Shown here: in pieces, positions 10,405 to 22,095 of the stretch
Layout of the letters: every line of letters starts with the position of its first letter
Numbering within the stretch: the first letter of the stretch is position 1
From: Zancudomyces culisetae
Lineage: Eukaryota > Kickxellomycota > Harpellomycetes > Harpellales > Legeriomycetaceae
Direction of reading: 5' to 3'
Length of the DNA: 64,000 nt
Assembly (NCBI GenBank): GCA_001969505.1
Contig: LSSK01000093.1
Span: 1 to 64,000, forward strand
Notes under the pieces: model-generated
Database searches by the model: none
The model's input: the letters and a program-made list of their open reading frames with translations, nothing else
What the model was told of the DNA's origin: nothing
Translations under genes and position numbers: made by a program

Positions 10405-13400
10405 ATGAGAGCAAAGACAGGGTTGTCTGAAATCGATTGGAACACCTTGGCAAGGTTTGATGATCTTTTTTGTGAATTGCTAATAGATTCAATTGGGCTA
10501 TGGTTTAAAACACGAAAATTCTTCAATAAAAGAAGCGCAATGCGCATTTCTCAGAATGAAATACTGCAAGTGGTGAGAAGCCTTGCGAAAGGAGAGAAAG
10601 GATTGAGCGATACGATAATTGAATTCAAAGGCATAGAATCTGTGGACAAAGCACTTCAAATCCTTGGAAAGAAGCAATTAAAGGAAATTATCAGACAAGC
10701 TGAGTTGTATTTTTCAATGTACCTCCCTGAAGCAGGGTACGAAATCTCTGAAAGTAACAGATATGAAGTGGTTAGTGGGCATGTTGAGGGCTGTGTACTA
10801 GCAACCAAGGATTATGAAACTTATCAGCTAATAAATTATTGCACAGGAACAATGACAAAGCTTGAAGAGGGCGATATTTGCAAACTGGAAAATAGCAAAT
10901 CGGATTTCAGCGTTATGTGGTGGGGAAAGAAAAAAAGTATGTGCCTGCTTTTAGGACCAGCTAGATTTGTAAATCATGATTGCAATCCTAACTGTAAATT
11001 CATCACATTTAACAACGGGTTAATTGGATTTCAGGCTGTTAGGAAGATCAATGTGGGTGAAGAAATCACCGCAAGCTATGGGAAAGACTATTTTGGTGTA
11101 GGGAACTGCGAGTGTTTATGTCAGACTTGTGAGATTTATGGTAAGGGGTATTATAGCACCCAGGCTACAGGTGAGTTGGACGGGAATGAAGTTTCAGATG
11201 GCGTTCAAAACCATACTAATAACACACAGAGAAGAACAAATAGAAGACGAGCTGAGGCTCATTTTTCTGCAGCTGAAAATGATAAACAGCAATACGGGAA
11301 GTTATGTGAAAATTGCAAAGTTCATATTTCATCAGTAAGCACAAACGAAAACCCCAGCGAATGTGTAAAATGCAAGAGGCACAAGATGTTATTCGGATTT
11401 GATTGGCCTTTTAGAACAGAGATGGAGTATTCCAGACAACTTAATAAGGTAGGCCTGGGTAGCAATGGTGCCAATAAAAAAAGAAAAGAAACTACTCCAC
11501 CCAATCCAGTTTCCGTCCTTAAGAGAATCAAAATGCTGGAGGCTTTCAAGTGCTGTACACGAATAACTCCCAAGAAAGGATGTATATACGAAATTCTCGA
11601 ATCAACCGATGATGAAAAAAGTGATTTTATTACTGAAAACTCCTTGTTTAAACTTGAACACACCAGTGAATTTTTGAACGGCACAGATAACAGCAATACT
11701 GCCGAAAGACCACAACAGGAGAGCAATGGGACAATTAGCATGTGTCTAAATACACTTGGCAACGGCATTGAAAATATAAATAATAACGCCAACATTAATC
11801 TAGATACGATAGAACAGGAAACCCCGGCCAACGTCCCAAACGAAGATTCAGATACACATGTAGAGATAAACATGGATATGGCTACAACTCTGTGCATCAA
11901 CCCATTTCCGATGCCAAATGGAAATGTAGACGCAACTTCAAGTGAGAATCAAAATTATCTAGGTACAGAAGAGAAAGAAAAGCAAACCTCTGATGCACCT
12001 GTTCATAACATGTCTGAAATGATAACCGATGAGGCCACTAGTCTTCCGGGTGATTCAAATGCCAACATTAACCCAAAGATACGAGCTGATCGTATAAGCC
12101 ACGTGGAAATCGCACTAGTTAAAAAACATAAAAGCAAGCGGATTGTCTCTAATCCCGAGGAAATGTTCAGAATGAAAAGCGTTGGGGCGTTGGTACTGGC
12201 CACGCGTATACGGCAGAACGATGAATCTACCACAACGAATACGTCTTTGCATTATTATCCTGGTGTTATTGTCGATAGCACAGATATGGAGAGCATCAAG
12301 GTTAAAAGCTTTGAAGACGAGAGTATTTCCACCCACAGCGCATCGGGACTGTTTTGTTTTATTCCAAATACTGTTGGAACATGTGAAGTGAATGATGAAA
12401 TTGGGCACACGGTTAGCCGCCATGAGGATGAGCTGCTAGCAAATATAGAATGCACAGAGGTAGAGGGCGTGCTCAATAGCGAACATCCACTGGGGAACGT
12501 ACACAAAAATAAGGCAGTGGACGGTAACATGAAAGTATTTAAGTACGATGTAATAAATGATATGTCATTTAGGCGTGCAGTCTGCTACTTTGAATGGAGA
12601 ATATTGGCGCTATATGGTCGGTACTATAGGTTCGAACATAATAAAAAAGTTACAAGTAAAATCAGGGACAGTCTTAACAAAAACCGATCCCAAAGATCGA
12701 AGCTTTCTACAGGTGATGGTGGCAACTGTTTGAAAGGCTTGGGTTGTGCACGATGTGATAACTGTGTTAGAGAGTGGCGAAGGATAAAGTATTTAATTCC
12801 TGGTATAAATGAACTGTCAAGCTTGTATTACATATTTACCAATGCTGGAAACCATAAAAAGAAGCCGCCAGTAAATAGTAAAGATAAGACTAAAAAATCC
12901 AGAAGGTATCCAAACCATGTTGTATCTGGAGCTGGAGCCGGACTGGGCTCTGGTATTGAGTTTAGCCTAAACCCTTATTCTGAATCAAGTTCCGATTCTG
13001 AACCCGATTTATCGTCCAAATCTAATGGACTTAGAGGAACGTCCAACAATGAAAAGAACAACCTTCCAAGGTTTAAACCAAACCTACTATTATCACTACC
13101 AAGGTTGGGTTTGGATTCCTTTTTTCTATATCTGTCTGAACCGACTACCACCGATGTCCCGTTGAATGGTCAAACATCCAACCAAGAAAACTCCGGGAAA
13201 ATAAACAGTGGTAGTGAACATGCTGGCTCCTCCGGCTGCAGTAATGGCTGTAGTGGCGAACATGAAAAGAGAGTTGCTCGACATTTCTGGAAATTCATTA
13301 AGCCTTACCTACTAAATATCGGAGACCGGGTACACGTTGTTGACTCGAGGGATTTTAAGCTCTACAAGGCAAAAATTGAAGACATTGAGTTTCTCTGTAA

Positions 13401-13497
13401 CGAAAACAAGTGGGGATTGCATTACTACGTCCATTTTCTCGGTTGGTCTGCTGGTTTTGACCAGTGGGTTCCGCCTTCATGTATAGTTCTATCATGA
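10405..13497 (+). CDS. SET9: SET9/SUV420-type H4K20 methyltransferase with extra reader-like domains
   Basis: Intronless, 1030 residues, about twice the size of fission-yeast Set9. The N-terminal SUV420 region begins near residue 14 ('LARFDDLFCELLIDSIGLWF'). The SET domain runs from about 118 to 230, with ARFVNHDCNPNCKF at about 186-199 and the 'EEITASYGKDYFG' motif near 220. A post-SET Cys cluster (CECLCQTC) follows at 235-242. Two further regions are not standard for this family. One, at about 590-642, has 'GALVLATRI' and 'YYPGVIVDST' and looks Tudor/PWWP-like. The other, at about 972-1030, has 'IGDRVHVVDSRDFKLYKAKI' and 'YYVHFLGWSAGFDQWV', a chromo-barrel (MRG/Tudor-knot) signature. A small CARCDNC motif lies near 780. 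The family monomethylates to trimethylates histone H4 Lys20. The domain additions are my reading and need a profile search. Confidence 0.92.
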   Translation: MRAKTGLSEIDWNTLARFDDLFCELLIDSIGLWFKTRKFFNKRSAMRISQNEILQVVRSLAKGEKGLSDTIIEFKGIESVDKALQILGKKQLKEIIRQAELYFSMYLPEAGYEISESNRYEVVSGHVEGCVLATKDYETYQLINYCTGTMTKLEEGDICKLENSKSDFSVMWWGKKKSMCLLLGPARFVNHDCNPNCKFITFNNGLIGFQAVRKINVGEEITASYGKDYFGVGNCECLCQTCEIYGKGYYSTQATGELDGNEVSDGVQNHTNNTQRRTNRRRAEAHFSAAENDKQQYGKLCENCKVHISSVSTNENPSECVKCKRHKMLFGFDWPFRTEMEYSRQLNKVGLGSNGANKKRKETTPPNPVSVLKRIKMLEAFKCCTRITPKKGCIYEILESTDDEKSDFITENSLFKLEHTSEFLNGTDNSNTAERPQQESNGTISMCLNTLGNGIENINNNANINLDTIEQETPANVPNEDSDTHVEINMDMATTLCINPFPMPNGNVDATSSENQNYLGTEEKEKQTSDAPVHNMSEMITDEATSLPGDSNANINPKIRADRISHVEIALVKKHKSKRIVSNPEEMFRMKSVGALVLATRIRQNDESTTTNTSLHYYPGVIVDSTDMESIKVKSFEDESISTHSASGLFCFIPNTVGTCEVNDEIGHTVSRHEDELLANIECTEVEGVLNSEHPLGNVHKNKAVDGNMKVFKYDVINDMSFRRAVCYFEWRILALYGRYYRFEHNKKVTSKIRDSLNKNRSQRSKLSTGDGGNCLKGLGCARCDNCVREWRRIKYLIPGINELSSLYYIFTNAGNHKKKPPVNSKDKTKKSRRYPNHVVSGAGAGLGSGIEFSLNPYSESSSDSEPDLSSKSNGLRGTSNNEKNNLPRFKPNLLLSLPRLGLDSFFLYLSEPTTTDVPLNGQTSNQENSGKINSGSEHAGSSGCSNGCSGEHEKRVARHFWKFIKPYLLNIGDRVHVVDSRDFKLYKAKIEDIEFLCNENKWGLHYYVHFLGWSAGFDQWVPPSCIVLS

Positions 13498-13840
13498 TCA
13501 TAATCATAATCATTTTCCCTTTTCGACTTTGCATTTACACCAGTTTTATTTTACTTTTTTTTAAAACTTTTTGGGGTTGCCTTATCATTAGTATATCACT
13601 CAATTCCAATAAAATAGTTGCACAAAGAGTTTTTTATTTTTGTAGATAACACTAAAAGTGAGAGGTTCTGTACTGATTCAACAGAAAACCCTAGTAGTGG
13701 TTTAGTCATAAGAAAAAAAAGAAAAGAAAAGAAAAGTTAAATATAACAAGCCCTAAATAAAAGCAACACAGAATGATATATGATATGAACCAGAAATAAA
13801 GATCAAAAAGTCACCAAGATGTGGATAGTCCTTTATTCGA
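13498..13840. other. Convergent 3' intergenic, SET9 / calnexin
   Basis: 343 bases between two converging genes. AT-rich with a G/A-rich AAAAG-type run near 13711-13736. No gene seen. Confidence 0.6.
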
Positions 13841-15676
13841 TTATTTCTGAGAACCTTGTGTGGGTTTGGCTCTGGATTTAAGACCTGTGTCCTTTTCACC
13901 CTCAACTGAGGTAGATACACCCTTGCTCTGTTTTGCAGCATCGCTAACTCCTTTTGAAGATGCGGTCTTTTTGGCTGCCTTTTTTTCCTTCTTTCCGCCA
14001 GAAAGAACGAGGAAGATAGCAGTGAAGGTAAGCAGAGCTGCCCCTCCAAATACCCCTGTAACCAATGGGAACGCGGTAAGTGCCTCGACGTATTTACCTT
14101 CATTGACATACATTTTGATACCTTCAAGACCTGTCATAAATTCAATCAAAAGCTTTAGTACTTTTTCGCTAAACCCGTGTTTTAGTGGTTCGTTTTTGCG
14201 AGTCTTTTCGCTTGCTTTGTTTTCGAAAGATTGTATCTCAACTTCTTTATCAAATTTCTTTCTCCAAACTTCCTTCGCAATTTTATCTGCTTCTGAAACT
14301 GAATTACCCAAATAGATATTGTCAAATGAGATTCCATCTTGGAGGGTCCATAACTCAAAACCAAGGCCAATGATGCTAGCAAACTCAGATGGATTACTTA
14401 TTTCGTAGTAGTCTGGGTTAGCTATTTTACGTGGTGCCCATATTCCCTTGTAGTTCGGGTTTTCTATCATTGGTGCTACCCATTTACCCTTATAGTTTGG
14501 ATTTTCAACAAGTGGTTTTTTCCAGGGCCCGCAACCACTGACTCCGGAGCATTTAGGGTTTTCAATTGTTGGTGGCTCCCAATCGCCATCCATATCATCA
14601 TTCCAATCCTCTGGTTTTTTAGCTGTAGGGTCTTCAACCAGTAGGGGCTCATCAACCAACCAATCCTCTGGCATAACGGCCTTTTCATCTTCAATCATCT
14701 TTGGTGCATCCTCATCCCAGTCCTCTGGCTTCTTAGCATCCTTATCTACTATTTTCTCGTTTTCATCCCAATCCTCTGGTTTTTTATCATTTGCATCCTC
14801 AATCTCCTTTGGTGGGTTGACTGGTGGGTTGAACTTTTCAAACAACGATCCTTTAGCCTTGACACTGTTGTCAATGAGCACCTCAAACGTATTATCAGGA
14901 TGAACAATAAGTGTGTACAAGTGTGTGAGGTTATCGATATATGGCATTGGTGCATCAATCATATGCTTCTCTTCGTATTTCTTGGTCAGCGGGTTTAGCT
15001 GGTTGAAGATAAAATGAACTTTGGAATCTCCACATTTGTCTGGTCCAAACATGATTGTGTATGGTGTATCATTGCTGAAATCTTCCAGTTTCTTGAGAGA
15101 ACCCTTTCCTTCTTCTCTAGACTTTTCCTCAACGCTAGAGTCTTTGTTTGGTCCTCTGAGAAGCTTTATGTATGCTCCGCCACACTCCAGATTATTCTGA
15201 AGCTTCAGTTCATATTGCAAAACAAGAGGATCCTTTCCGTTCGACTCCAACGGTTTATCCAAGAATGTGGAAATAGCATGATGCTTAAACGCATCTTTGA
15301 CAACGAGATGCAAATCTCCATTTACAGCCTTAAGTACTGTCGGTTCTTCAAAGCCCCATCTACCCTCATACTTGAGCTTTGATTCTTTTAGCTCACCCTG
15401 GCCCTCCTCATCCTTTTCGTCACTCTTGACTTTTGATGGAACCCATCTGCCTTTTGTTTCCTCTGTAAATTGTTCCCAAAACACATAGCTGCTGGGCTTG
15501 TATTCCTCAAACTCAATTGGAGATGGACCCTTTTCCACAGATTCTTGTGCGTTTTGCTCTTTGTCACCAAACACATCTCCGGTGTCATCTTTTAATGGCT
15601 TTTGCTTTTCTTCTGCAGCAAGGCTTGTTAAGCAAAAAGCGGCCGAAATAAACAGTAATCCTATACTGACCTTCAT
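13841..15676 (-). CDS. CNE1: Calnexin (ER lectin chaperone)
   Basis: Intronless, 611 residues. An N-terminal signal peptide ([20 protein letters not shown]) is followed by a luminal lectin domain at about 45-290, with '[16 protein letters not shown]' and '[11 protein letters not shown]'. The P-domain arm at about 290-430 holds four motif-1 repeats of the KPEDWDE type and motif-2 repeats of the NPNYKGKW type. After the second lectin segment ('[20 protein letters not shown]') comes one membrane span at about 537-559 and a basic, Ser/Thr-rich cytosolic tail of about 50 residues. It retains monoglucosylated glycoproteins in the ER during folding. Full-length and intact. Membrane span and tail distinguish it from calreticulin. 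The symbol follows the fungal name. Confidence 0.95.
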   Translation of the reverse strand: MKVSIGLLFISAAFCLTSLAAEEKQKPLKDDTGDVFGDKEQNAQESVEKGPSPIEFEEYKPSSYVFWEQFTEETKGRWVPSKVKSDEKDEEGQGELKESKLKYEGRWGFEEPTVLKAVNGDLHLVVKDAFKHHAISTFLDKPLESNGKDPLVLQYELKLQNNLECGGAYIKLLRGPNKDSSVEEKSREEGKGSLKKLEDFSNDTPYTIMFGPDKCGDSKVHFIFNQLNPLTKKYEEKHMIDAPMPYIDNLTHLYTLIVHPDNTFEVLIDNSVKAKGSLFEKFNPPVNPPKEIEDANDKKPEDWDENEKIVDKDAKKPEDWDEDAPKMIEDEKAVMPEDWLVDEPLLVEDPTAKKPEDWNDDMDGDWEPPTIENPKCSGVSGCGPWKKPLVENPNYKGKWVAPMIENPNYKGIWAPRKIANPDYYEISNPSEFASIIGLGFELWTLQDGISFDNIYLGNSVSEADKIAKEVWRKKFDKEVEIQSFENKASEKTRKNEPLKHGFSEKVLKLLIEFMTGLEGIKMYVNEGKYVEALTAFPLVTGVFGGAALLTFTAIFLVLSGGKKEKKAAKKTASSKGVSDAAKQSKGVSTSVEGEKDTGLKSRAKPTQGSQK

Positions 15677-18600
15677 GTTTCCAACTACTTGAATCTATTT
15701 ATTGTACCTGTTTCCTCCTTTTTAGAATAACAGAAATAGAAAACAGCGAATTTTTATTTCAAGTTGCACTTTCTTTTTTATTCTGATTATTTATTTCTTT
15801 TGAAACGCTATTAAAATTACACGTTGAATTTTCTGGAGTTGGAAAAATGGGAAAAAAAAAGAACCAGAGTAGAATGAAAAATGTGCTTTTGCTGCTATTT
15901 GTGAACATAGATTGAATCTACAACCATCAATTTTTTTTGTTTAACACCTTTTTTTGTTCATGTACTAGTAATTTAACTCCATTTTTAGAAACTATTTGCA
16001 TAAAAAAAATGCATCTATAATCAAATACAAAAAAATCCTTGAGCATTAATGATTAAACCCGCAAATGAAAAATGGAAACATCCACAGCAAAAACACCATT
16101 CTTAAAGTGCTACATTACAGTTTACATATGGCCGAAATAGGCTGCGCTAGATACAACAAAAAAAAAATTTGGAGCCAGATTTTACAGGCAGAACAACGCT
16201 TTGCTTAAAATAAGATCCTGAGACCAAAAAAAAGAGTAAAAAATAAAACCACAAACCGAGGACTAGTAGACCTGAAACAACACATGATGGTTGCAGTAAA
16301 TAGAACGCGCATCACTTTCCTCTGCTGAATCATACCTCGCAAGCAACGCTTTTTCGTACTGATTTCTCCAAGAAATATCCCACTATTTAAAATTCTCAAC
16401 TAATATATATAGCTCGCATTCACGAGTAATAGCTGTTTAGTGGGTATACGTACCTCTGTGCTGCATTGTTTTTTTTTTTTTGGAAAAACCACTTGTACCT
16501 TCACTTGACGTCTCTAGGGGTAGTGGTATAAAAAGCATTTTTTCTGGAGCTTCCAAAACATCACTACACTTGATTTCCAACATACCTTGATATAAATGTG
16601 TATTTATTATGTATGTTTATACATATTTACGTTAGTCACTTAGACACCGAAATCCAACTCAAAAGTATCGGGTTGATTGTTTCGTCTTGAATAAACACAA
16701 GGGACTACTGGGGCATTAGATTCTGGTACAACATGTGTTTATCTAACTTCGGGCCCACCCAGCCAGCCGTCAGGAATCTAACTCATATTGGCGGAACAGC
16801 TTTACTAACCCTAGATTATACGTGTATCCCTCGTCGTGGGTCTATTTACTACTCAGCATTTACTCCTCTCATCATCTTTTCTTTTATTTTCATCTCATTC
16901 TCTTTTGCTTCCTTTTTCTCTTCTCTACCCTTCTCTTCTCTGCCCTTTTCTGTCCTCTTTACAAAGTATGAGTAGTTATGTCCCTAAATGATCAATTTTC
17001 TAATTGTACACATCTCTGGCCCGGCACCACATCTTGATGTGCTGGAGTTAGCATTTGAGCTAGAATATCAATGCCACAACCATATCAATTAGTATGACTA
17101 TTTTGAAGATTTTCATAATAATACGTTAGCTTTTCTAAACAACACATACAGTACCATTTACTATTAGAAAGGCACAAAATACAAAAATACATTTACACCT
17201 CCCATCTAGAAGAACAATAGGGATCTATAAATTCACAGTAAAACATATATGGTAATATGTTTCATAATTTTTTCCTTAAAGTTGGTATTCTCATTACTGA
17301 AGAGTTGAAGCAACATGTAGAATGCCCTGACTATGGTAAAGGAAACAGTTTAAAACTCCACCATTCATTAGATATATCAATCTTGGGAAAGTGATCTGAT
17401 AGTTGTGGTTACCGTTCACTCTAACAATACATTTTTTTGAACTTTTCACACACGCTGAACGTGAATACCATGACCACTCTTTTTTCTACGTTTACTGCTT
17501 GAGGTTCAACAAAACTTGGAGAGCAGAAGATAAGCATTTTTCCTATGGGTAAATAATTTAATAATAACATCAGCAAATGTTGCCCCAATATAGGAACTAA
17601 TGACAGCACCAGTACTGTAAAAATAAAACCACAACAACGTTACGGAAAAAATCAGTTCCTTTTATACATAAGTCACGTTTGGATTTAATGAGACGCTTCC
17701 GCTTCGCTGGGAACTTAAAGTAACCTGTGTATGTTTAATGTTAACATTTGTAGAATCCCAAAGCAGTGTTATACCCAGTTACAAAAATGGGAATCCAATT
17801 ATTAGTTTAAAGCGTGAATAGTGTTCACATCTGGATTTTTGGTACAATTTACAGTAAACTGGTAACACCTATGGAAATGCATAGAAAAAAACTAAAACTT
17901 TCGCATTCCCTATAATTTGTACTTTGAATAACCCCCTCCCCCTATTGAGGTTTTCATTTTTTTTGTCTTCAACAATACAATTGTATACTTGACCTAAATG
18001 CCTGTGTTATGCTATGCTTTTGCTTTTTTTTGTGGCACGCAACCACCTGTAATGGTATACACTTGGTGATACCATTGCTGCTTTTGCTATTGTTTTTTTA
18101 TCAGACAAATTTTTATCTCAACAGAGATGCAACAACACTAGAAAAATATCATCAATCTATTTTACTATGCATTATAGTGAGCTTTTTTTCATCCACATGA
18201 GATAGCACCTAAGCTATGTGTGCATTTGCAATAATAAGCTTACAGAATCAGCCTATAGTGTAGTCAGTAATTAAAGTAGCTCGCACAAAAATCTCAGGTC
18301 CCTCCAAGTTTGTTGACAGTCCTATCATTCTTTCTTCTGTAACAAAAGCGTTGAAAGTACTTTGCGCCCATATACATGAAAATGAAAAAAGGATTGCTGT
18401 TTCCAACAACTCAAAGTTCTTTTTGCTAATTTCCGGGTAAAAAAAGACTGCAAAAGCATATCCCCATTAAGAAAGTTTTCGCAGTCGTTTGTCTTTATAT
18501 TCAATTTTCACTCTTCCATTTAGAACTTTTGGGTTTTTTATTTTTCGAGTTTTCCGCCATTATAAGTTCAGGTAATAGGAGATTGTTTTCCCTCCCTCCC

Positions 18601-20349
18601 AAAAAAAAAACACTTATGACAAAATTCACACAGATATTTTCGTTTGCAAAAAATAATTTGTTGTGAAAACTAATGCATGTACCAAAAACTACATATATGA
18701 TTACTATTTGGTTTGGTTTAAAGCGGATATATATCCCAGATAACTTTTTTTCTTGATATTACCAATCCGTTTTTCTTTACAAGAAAAACATTTCTCACTG
18801 GGCTGTGTCATATCTAACAGTTTCTCTCTCCCTTTAACTCATAAATAACACCGAGGGAAAATGTGGATTTGATTTTCTTGTTAATTTTACCCTGATAATG
18901 TATACAAACAATGTAAACCAATGTATGACAGAAATACATTTAACTCCAATTGTGTGCAAGTTGAATTTGGTATACCACTATTGATATTTCTAGTGGGAAG
19001 ATATAGCAGAATTCAATGAAAAATTCGCAAAAAAAGCGAAATAAAATGGAGGAAACAAAAGCGTTGCATTAAATTGTGGGCGTATAAGCTATTTTTTTCC
19101 AAACATGTGATTTCCAATCAAATTGAATACATAATCCATGTCTTTTGGTGTGTTTTTTTTTAAATTTGAACTTGGAGCAATGGAAATTTAAAGTTGGCTA
19201 TGCTTTATAGTTGCTGGTATATGTGTGTGTGTCCCCCCTATCAAATCTCACGCCATAAACAGCAACATCACAAACATTAATTGTTACAGTTCACCATATA
19301 CCTTTACAATTTCATTCTGTAAAATTTCGCATAAGATTTCAACACCTAACGACATTATTATACATTTACTCAAAAAAAAGCAGTTGAGAGGGGGAAGGGG
19401 CCCTCATGGCATTATAAAGTTTGGTGTCATAGTACTAGGTTTAGTTCTCTCTCAATTTTGGTTTTAAAATGCACATCTGATGATTTAGGTCATGCCTAAC
19501 ATTAGCATTATTCCTGAAAGACGAAGGCAAATATACACAATCAATGCGTGATATGTTGACTTTTAAATGTGTTTTATATAGTTCAATTCGCATTTTAGTC
19601 GACGAGTTCTTTTAAAGCAAAAAAAAAAAGGGGGAGTGGGGGTGAAACGAACCATTGCATGCAAAATCCGTGCTTTGAAAGAACAAAGAACCAGTCTCTT
19701 GTCATATTTTGACATGAGAGTAATTACAAGAACACGAGAAAAACAAAAAACTATATATTAGCACAGCACTTCTTCAATGTTAAAACATTTATGATTCTTT
19801 AAAAACCAGTTACTTTGATTTTAAAGATAATTTATACACACTCTTTTTTACTAAGTATTACTGCACAACGTATACCCATACTAAAGTATCATTTAGCCCT
19901 TTACAGCTAACTGTGCGACATCGCCGATTGAAAAGAATTACCGAGTAACGAATATAGTAAAACCGCAATCATTAGACCTGAAGTTTTTTTTTTTGCATAT
20001 AATTCATCCAATTACACAGTACTCAACAATAGCATAATTAAGTCTTTAATTAGATATCAATAAAGGGGTCAATACAGTGACGTAAAAATCCCACTCAAAA
20101 AAAGAAAAAAAAGGCTCATCTGGAACTAACACCAAAATATTTCATACTGGAACACATCATATCACACGAGTACGGATATTGGTTAGGAAAAAACAATAGA
20201 ATTCTGACGTGTTGGTGGGAAAAGAAGATTATTTAGGTATACCATCACCCTTCCCCTCTACTTCTAATATATGACAACTCAAAGAAGCTAAAAGACTCAT
20301 CCAACTTGAAATACCAATAATAAAAAATATAAACAGGGTGGTGTTTACA
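15677..20349. other. Long gene-free region upstream of a transcription factor
   Basis: 4.7 kb with no convincing protein-coding gene on either strand. The few 60-80 codon ORFs lack resemblance to any family. A slightly GC-richer patch lies at about 16735-16850, and a short stem-loop (arms CACATC/GATGTG) at about 17023-17036. Much of it may be regulatory sequence for the calnexin gene on the left and the zinc-finger gene on the right; that is inference. A short upstream ORF (ATG 20271, stop ending 20291) lies before the zinc-finger start. Confidence 0.55.
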
Positions 20350-22095
20350 ATGGATACAGAACTGACTAATGCGAATATAGGCAGCTTTATATCCAGTATG
20401 CAGGAAAAAGATAACACACATACACAAAAAAACTATGATCTCGCAAACACACTATCTGGAATAAATGCAAACTTTGGGGAGTTCAACGGCGCCAAGGCTT
20501 ACGATGGCATGAATTACGGATTAAATGCCAGGCTTGGTGGTATCAACTTTAACAATACACTCAGCAACATTCCCTTTATGAAAAGTGTCGTTGACACGGG
20601 TACCAATTCATTAAATAGTGATGTGTTTTTGGGAGATAGTTTGGATTTGAAGATCCAAGATAATTATGAAAAAATGTTTTTATCATCATTAAAAACAGAT
20701 TTTCTGGGAATTGAGAACAAAATCCAAACCAAAAATCAGTTGTTTAGGAACACTGAGGAGCCCAAAATAGTTGTACCCAAATTGGATTTTGTTGAAAAAA
20801 GATGCCTGAATGACTTAATAGGTGAAGTTAAAGCCAATAACACTGAAAAAACAAGACATATATCATACCGTACGAACTCGCCGATATATACAAATGGTGT
20901 TGTTCCAATGAGCAACCAAACCAGTGACGATACCCAAGGACTTGCAAACACGTTAAAAAATGAGAACCTGGCTATATCGAGAAGATTTTCAGAAAATAGA
21001 GACTATAGTGACCTAATTATGTCCATAGGGAAACAAAATGTGCAAAACCCATATGATACGGCCTTAGGTAGTCTCAACAGGGTAAATGCAAGACACACTG
21101 GTTTTATAAACATGTCACCGTCAAGTGGTGGTGAGTTCTTGAATAATAGCACCGAAATTGACGAAAACTTCCCACTAGCACGACTGCCTCTTTCAAAAAA
21201 CAAATCTAACGACCCAGTTTTAAACAAAACTGCACAGGAGCAGCACAGCCCCATAAATGGAGGCCTAAATCAACGAAAAAGGGGTTTTTTGGAATCCAAT
21301 TTACTTGAAAACGTCATTTTAAATACTCAGAAGGGAATACACCATGATATCAACGACTTTAAACTAAACCAATCTGTTTCTCAAACACAGCCACCTCACA
21401 ATGAACTGAACTACTTTGTCAGCAATAACCTTGCGCTACCATTAAATAACAATAATTCTATAAATTTAGGAGTTCTAAAGAACAATAATGTTGGTATTTC
21501 AAAGCCATATACTGACTACAGGCCATTTCCGCAAAACTTGAGCTGCTATAACACTTCTGCAAATCTTAACGAACTTTCGTTGAGCCTTCAAAATATTTCA
21601 AGAATCGGCAACCACTCTTCATCACTAGCAAGGCCATTCAAATGTAATACCTGTGAGCAATCATTTAGCAGAAACCATGATCTTAAAAGGCATGTTAAAA
21701 TACACACAGGTATAAAACCATACAAATGTAAAAGGTGTGGAAAAAACTTTGGTAGATCTGATGCCCTTAAACGGCACAGCTCTGTAAAGAGGTGCAAAAA
21801 CTTGGAGCTAAAAAACAAAGATGCCAAGAAGGATGTTGAAGTCGCTACTGATGGAAAAGATTCAAAAAAAGTAAAGACTAGCGACGAGCCACGTTCAACT
21901 TCCGACATCGAGCTGCAAAGCGTGCAGAGAGAGGATATTACGAACATAAGCTATATAAACAACTCTGTTGATCAGATAGGTGAAGATGTACTGTACTTTA
22001 ACGGGGAAAAAATTGAATTGGTTTCTCCCGAATCTATTAAAATGGTGCTATCAAGGCTCGGTGATGGAAACGAGAGCCAGGGTATTAATTCATAA
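20350..22095 (+). CDS. Two-finger C2H2/C2HC transcription factor
   Basis: Intronless, 581 residues from the ATG at 20350 (an in-frame GTG 12 bases upstream is not a credible eukaryotic start). The only recognisable domain is at about 430-485. Finger 1 is C-X2-C-X12-H-X3-H (CNTCEQSFSRNHDLKRHVKIH). Finger 2 begins CKRCGKNFGRSDALKRH and ends H-X5-C, so its last ligand is Cys rather than His. A DALKRH helix plus terminal Cys is also seen in the last finger of fungal Swi5/Ace2-type factors, but I cannot assign an orthologue. The ~425-residue N-terminus is Asn/Ser/Leu-rich and probably disordered. The C-terminal segment after the fingers is Lys-rich, then acidic. Nuclear DNA binding is a safe inference. 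Targets are unknown. Confidence 0.85.
   Translation: MDTELTNANIGSFISSMQEKDNTHTQKNYDLANTLSGINANFGEFNGAKAYDGMNYGLNARLGGINFNNTLSNIPFMKSVVDTGTNSLNSDVFLGDSLDLKIQDNYEKMFLSSLKTDFLGIENKIQTKNQLFRNTEEPKIVVPKLDFVEKRCLNDLIGEVKANNTEKTRHISYRTNSPIYTNGVVPMSNQTSDDTQGLANTLKNENLAISRRFSENRDYSDLIMSIGKQNVQNPYDTALGSLNRVNARHTGFINMSPSSGGEFLNNSTEIDENFPLARLPLSKNKSNDPVLNKTAQEQHSPINGGLNQRKRGFLESNLLENVILNTQKGIHHDINDFKLNQSVSQTQPPHNELNYFVSNNLALPLNNNNSINLGVLKNNNVGISKPYTDYRPFPQNLSCYNTSANLNELSLSLQNISRIGNHSSSLARPFKCNTCEQSFSRNHDLKRHVKIHTGIKPYKCKRCGKNFGRSDALKRHSSVKRCKNLELKNKDAKKDVEVATDGKDSKKVKTSDEPRSTSDIELQSVQREDITNISYINNSVDQIGEDVLYFNGEKIELVSPESIKMVLSRLGDGNESQGINS

Noticed and set aside
11322-11900. 192-codon minus-strand ORF inside SET9
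   Set aside because: Shadow of the real plus-strand gene.
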